Shown here one piece after another: positions 15,601 through 17,203 of a DNA stretch of 17,203 bases (the first letter of the stretch is position 1; the number at the start of each line of letters is the position of its first letter). Source of the DNA: a bacterium (GTDB taxonomy: Bacteria > Planctomycetota > Planctomycetia > Pirellulales > Pirellulaceae); assembly GCA_030432015.1 (NCBI GenBank), contig JAUIHJ010000063.1, forward strand, positions 1-17,203. The letters run 5' to 3'. A model generated the notes under the pieces. That model made no database searches, was not told the origin of the DNA, and was given only the letters and a program-made list of their open reading frames with translations. The position numbers were made by a program, and so were the translations under genes.

Positions 15601-17203
15601 CGCGGGTGATGTACACGCCGTGGCCGGTGTTCCCGGAAATGACATTCGCTTCGCCCGGCGTCGGACCGCCCACCAGGTTGTCGGACGAATTAAACATCAG
15701 GACGCCGTGCGAGTTGTTCCCTAAATCGACCAAGCCCAATGGATTGGTGCCGATCGCATTCTTCTGAATCGTATTGCCGCCGCCACTGGACAGCAGGATT
15801 CCGTTGGCGGCAAAGCGATTGATGGCCAAACCCAGGACACTCGTATCGCCTGAAACGATGGTCAGCCCGCTGACGCCCGCGCCAGCGCCGGAACCATCAA
15901 TTTCAATGAGTGGCATGCCTGCATACCCGACCTGAGTCGTGCCGTCGATGACCACTGGAGCCGTAATGGTCGGCAACGCCGCGGCCGGCGAAATCGTCTG
16001 AGTGCCGTCGCCAGGAATGTCAAAAAAGATGCGGTCGGGGCCAGCCGATGTGTTGCCCGTCGCATTGGCCTGTTCCATGGCCGCCCGCAAGGTACACTCG
16101 GCATCCTCACCCACCGTTGCACCCGTATCGCAAATCCCATCACCCAAGTTCGTATCGCCATCGTCGTTGGTTGAATTGACAATGAATGCGCGATCGATCG
16201 GGACCAGGTAGTCTTCGACCTCGCCATCGCCCGCCGGACCGGTGGGGTTCAAATGGCCGAATGTACTGATCCGGAGCCGAGCACCTCGGAGACCCGGTAC
16301 CGCCGTGTCAGGCAGGGTCACGTCAATCGAATTGATGCCCGCGTCCAATTCGACCGATTCCCCCTGGTTGAGATGCTCGGCCGGGTGATCGAATATCCCG
16401 TTCGCATTCAGATCAATCCAGGCGTCCAGCATGCCGCCCAGCGGTGCGTCAACCTCAACGGTCACGGGCCGGCCCGCCGCGAATCGCGGTGAATTGACGA
16501 TGCCATCGTCGTCGTTGCTGCCGTCGTCGTCGTCTCCCGTGGCGGTCGCGTTGGGTTGGCCATCGGTGTCCGCGTCGACCGTAGCTCCCAAGCGGGGTGC
16601 ATTCGCATACAGGAGATGATACGGCCCGTCGTTGGATGACAACGTTGCGAACGTAGGGTCCGGTGCGTCTCCAAAGTCAAAATCGACCACCGACGGTAGT
16701 TGAATCTCAATCTGGGCGTTGCCATACACGACCTCATTCGTTGGAATCTTGAGGTCATTCCCATATCGCAGGACATCGCTCTGCGGCACGATGTCGGCCG
16801 GCTCGCCTTGGAAGTTCACCGAACCCGGCGCCACCGCTGTGAATGGCACCCGGAAGAGAAACAACTCGTCCCCGCCCAATGGTTGCAGGTTGCCCGCTGC
16901 GCCCGCCTCGTCAACGACACCGTCAACTTTCGTGCTGCCGGTCAAAATGTTGTTATAGACATTCCCATAGACCAGATCGTGCGCGTCGACGATGCCAGCC
17001 TCGTAGGCAATGTCAAGGTAGGCAGCGAACACGCCTTCCGCCGGGTCAACCTTGTCCTGAACGTAGACGTTTAGGTGAAATCTCTCGCCCACAAAGGCCG
17101 ACGAGATCAACGCACCCTCGGTATCCGTCACTTCCAAGCGTAACTGCACGGACACGTCGCCCTCGCCCTCGGCAAGGTATGCCGACGGCCCATCGTCCGG
17201 CGA
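12650..17203 (-). CDS. Giant modular surface protein (GEVED, CSLREA, beta-helix, dockerin-like), N-terminus missing
   Basis: At least 1517 residues; the frame is open to the right edge, so the GTG at 17153-17155 is internal and not the start. Counting from the first visible residue: a cohesin/Ig-like region (about 17-165, 'LEVTDTEG', 'NVYVQD', 'GVFAAYLDIAY'); a GEVED domain (about 174-336, from DFGDAPD to GEVEDY); a CSLREA-type segment (340-378, 'VNSTNDDGDTN', CTLRAAMEQANA); a long beta-helix (about 457-1180) of some eleven 60-64-residue units; an Ig/cadherin-like region (about 1210-1305); and two EF-hand-like dockerin segments, DVNNNGVAGDPVGDIL (1348-1363) and DVNGDGRLTPVGDIL (1393-1407). 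A Pro/Ala linker and an acidic tail (ELEHLLDELIAVIE) follow. It should be a secreted, calcium-binding surface or adhesion protein. It is convergent with the SUMF1-like gene; no anchor or sorting motif was recognised at the C-terminus. Confidence 0.9.
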   Translation of the reverse strand, partial: SPDDGPSAYLAEGEGDVSVQLRLEVTDTEGALISSAFVGERFHLNVYVQDKVDPAEGVFAAYLDIAYEAGIVDAHDLVYGNVYNNILTGSTKVDGVVDEAGAAGNLQPLGGDELFLFRVPFTAVAPGSVNFQGEPADIVPQSDVLRYGNDLKIPTNEVVYGNAQIEIQLPSVVDFDFGDAPDPTFATLSSNDGPYHLLYANAPRLGATVDADTDGQPNATATGDDDDGSNDDDGIVNSPRFAAGRPVTVEVDAPLGGMLDAWIDLNANGIFDHPAEHLNQGESVELDAGINSIDVTLPDTAVPGLRGARLRISTFGHLNPTGPAGDGEVEDYLVPIDRAFIVNSTNDDGDTNLGDGICDTGATVGEDAECTLRAAMEQANATGNTSAGPDRIFFDIPGDGTQTISPAAALPTITAPVVIDGTTQVGYAGMPLIEIDGSGAGAGVSGLTIVSGDTSVLGLAINRFAANGILLSSGGGNTIQKNAIGTNPLGLVDLGNNSHGVLMFNSSDNLVGGPTPGEANVISGNTGHGVYITRAGSSNNEVKSNLIGLGSNGLNVLGNGGAGVRIDQSASGNIIGGSGNIISSNASAGVVIVGAGSTNNTVAGNKIGTDISGLLRRGNLANGVAIENAPGNQIGVPGDGNLISGNAINGISLSGTGTTGTLIQGNMIGLDMTGEAALSNRQNGVDVFNAPSNTLGGPAEGAGNIISGNDQNGLFVFGASATGNKIEGNFIGTNVDGDSAVGNRQFGAVIREAPNNTLGGTAPGTGNVVSGNLQPGVAILNTGATGNVVIGNLIGTDVTGMQDVGNDNTGVLIWKAPGNRVGGTTAAERNVISGNALFGVRVSTFLAADNVVQGNYIGTDITGAAPLPNDDTGVNLANTQNVIVGGDTPGARNVISGNGNHGVVLTGGGSRGNRVQGNFIGVDASGTQTLGNSKIGVQISDGSRENLIGGATAGTGNVISANGANGVLLTDEATNGNLVAGNLIGTDLTGTVDLGNASNGIGIVDAHTNTIGGTSLAARNVISGNDLFGVSISGETATGNTVSGNAIGTDITGTQDLGNASTGVLLAAPNNTIGGTEVGAGNLISGNNFVGIRINGSATTGNKIQGNLIGTQGDGTSPLGNTGQGIRIDLASDNLIGGVDGGNVIASNSSHGLVILGAATGNAIQGNEFFSNGGLGIDLNLNGPTPNDTAPGDEDIDTGPNNLQNFPVLVSAALAANLTIEYSIPTLPANATYDITVEFFLADVSGAEGRTFLGSDTYTVDDAIGTTSITIPAVGASLNDRVVATATDADGNTSEFSANIAITAFGTPDNGPGEGAAGEFVASDLASSNAISSTEVSAPWQNPIDRHDVNNNGVAGDPVGDILSLINEVNRLTFIDAQGNLPPTAASPNLFFDVNGDGRLTPVGDILTQINFVNQRDGQEGEGPAVSQPLAASVATSIAAANLLNPPQPSPSATASAQHAAQPTPPWTHAGSEDDPPVRTELPAAAVDRLVADDVYDLSPDESELEHLLDELIAVIE
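13655..15840 (-). repeat. Tandem coding repeats of about 189 bp in the beta-helix region
   Basis: About eleven in-frame units of 60-64 residues plus a truncated last one. Each has the pattern NVISGN-x3-G, then a run ending in GN-x-IGTD-x2-G, then LGN-x3-G and finally N-x-IGG-x3-G. Boundaries (first Asn of the unit) in plus-strand coordinates run from 15646 down to 13777. Codons for the same residues differ between units, so these are old, diverged protein repeats kept by selection rather than a recent duplication. Each unit would form two to three rungs of a right-handed parallel beta-helix. Confidence 0.85.

Noticed and set aside
13655..15840. CRISPR array or intergenic satellite
   Set aside because: The period is about 189 bp, the units are fully coding and diverged, and there are no short identical repeats with unique spacers.
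17153..17155. GTG codon as the start of the giant surface protein
   Set aside because: The same frame is open through all 16 codons to the window edge and the residues read as continuous protein (AEGEGD before the LEVTD motif), so the gene begins outside.

Overview
The window looks like chromosomal DNA of a Planctomycetota bacterium, probably Pirellulaceae-like. This is inferred from GC-rich sequence and several lineage-typical hallmarks: a giant secreted protein combining GEVED, CSLREA, parallel beta-helix and paired dockerin-like modules; Tat-exported TIM-barrel enzymes; an MnmA with a Cys-rich insert; a DUF805 protein starting with an NPYETP-type motif; and an orphan FloA. No tRNA, rRNA, CRISPR array, insertion sequence or phage gene was recognised, so this is a core/accessory mosaic rather than a mobile island.

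Layout. The left third (1-6000) is entirely on the minus strand. Reading in the direction of transcription (right to left) it holds a Tat-exported amidohydrolase, a second amidohydrolase overlapping it by 4 bp, a small SET-domain methyltransferase, a Tat-exported sugar phosphate isomerase-like TIM barrel, hisF, pilT, and the first 93 codons of a GspE/PilB-like ATPase that runs off the left edge. The centre (6260-12461) is mostly on the plus strand: a DUF805 membrane protein, a secreted beta-helix protein, mnmA (tRNA 2-thiolation), floA (flotillin-like scaffold) and a secreted SUMF1/FGE-like domain protein. One minus-strand DUF4287/DUF5655 gene is inserted between mnmA and floA. The right quarter (12650-17203) is one minus-strand reading frame for a very large surface protein; it stays open to the window edge, so its N-terminus is missing.

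How the genes fit together. pilT and the PilB-like ATPase form a type IV pilus motor pair (retraction and extension), with hisF as an unexpected upstream neighbour. The two amidohydrolases are translationally coupled. One keeps the metal-binding HxH, His and Asp positions; the other has NxN and His in the equivalent places, which suggests an active/degenerate pair. The remaining genes are mainly single transcription units. Gene-free gaps are all under 300 bp; the largest are 10214-10496 and 6001-6259, both between divergent genes.

I did not find a clear new defence or mobile system. The points most worth a second look are the amidohydrolase pair, the bacterial SET protein with a post-SET cysteine cluster, the modular giant protein with about eleven units of roughly 63 residues, the Shine-Dalgarno hairpin before the beta-helix gene, and a possible Cys-rich micro-ORF overlapping the start of floA.
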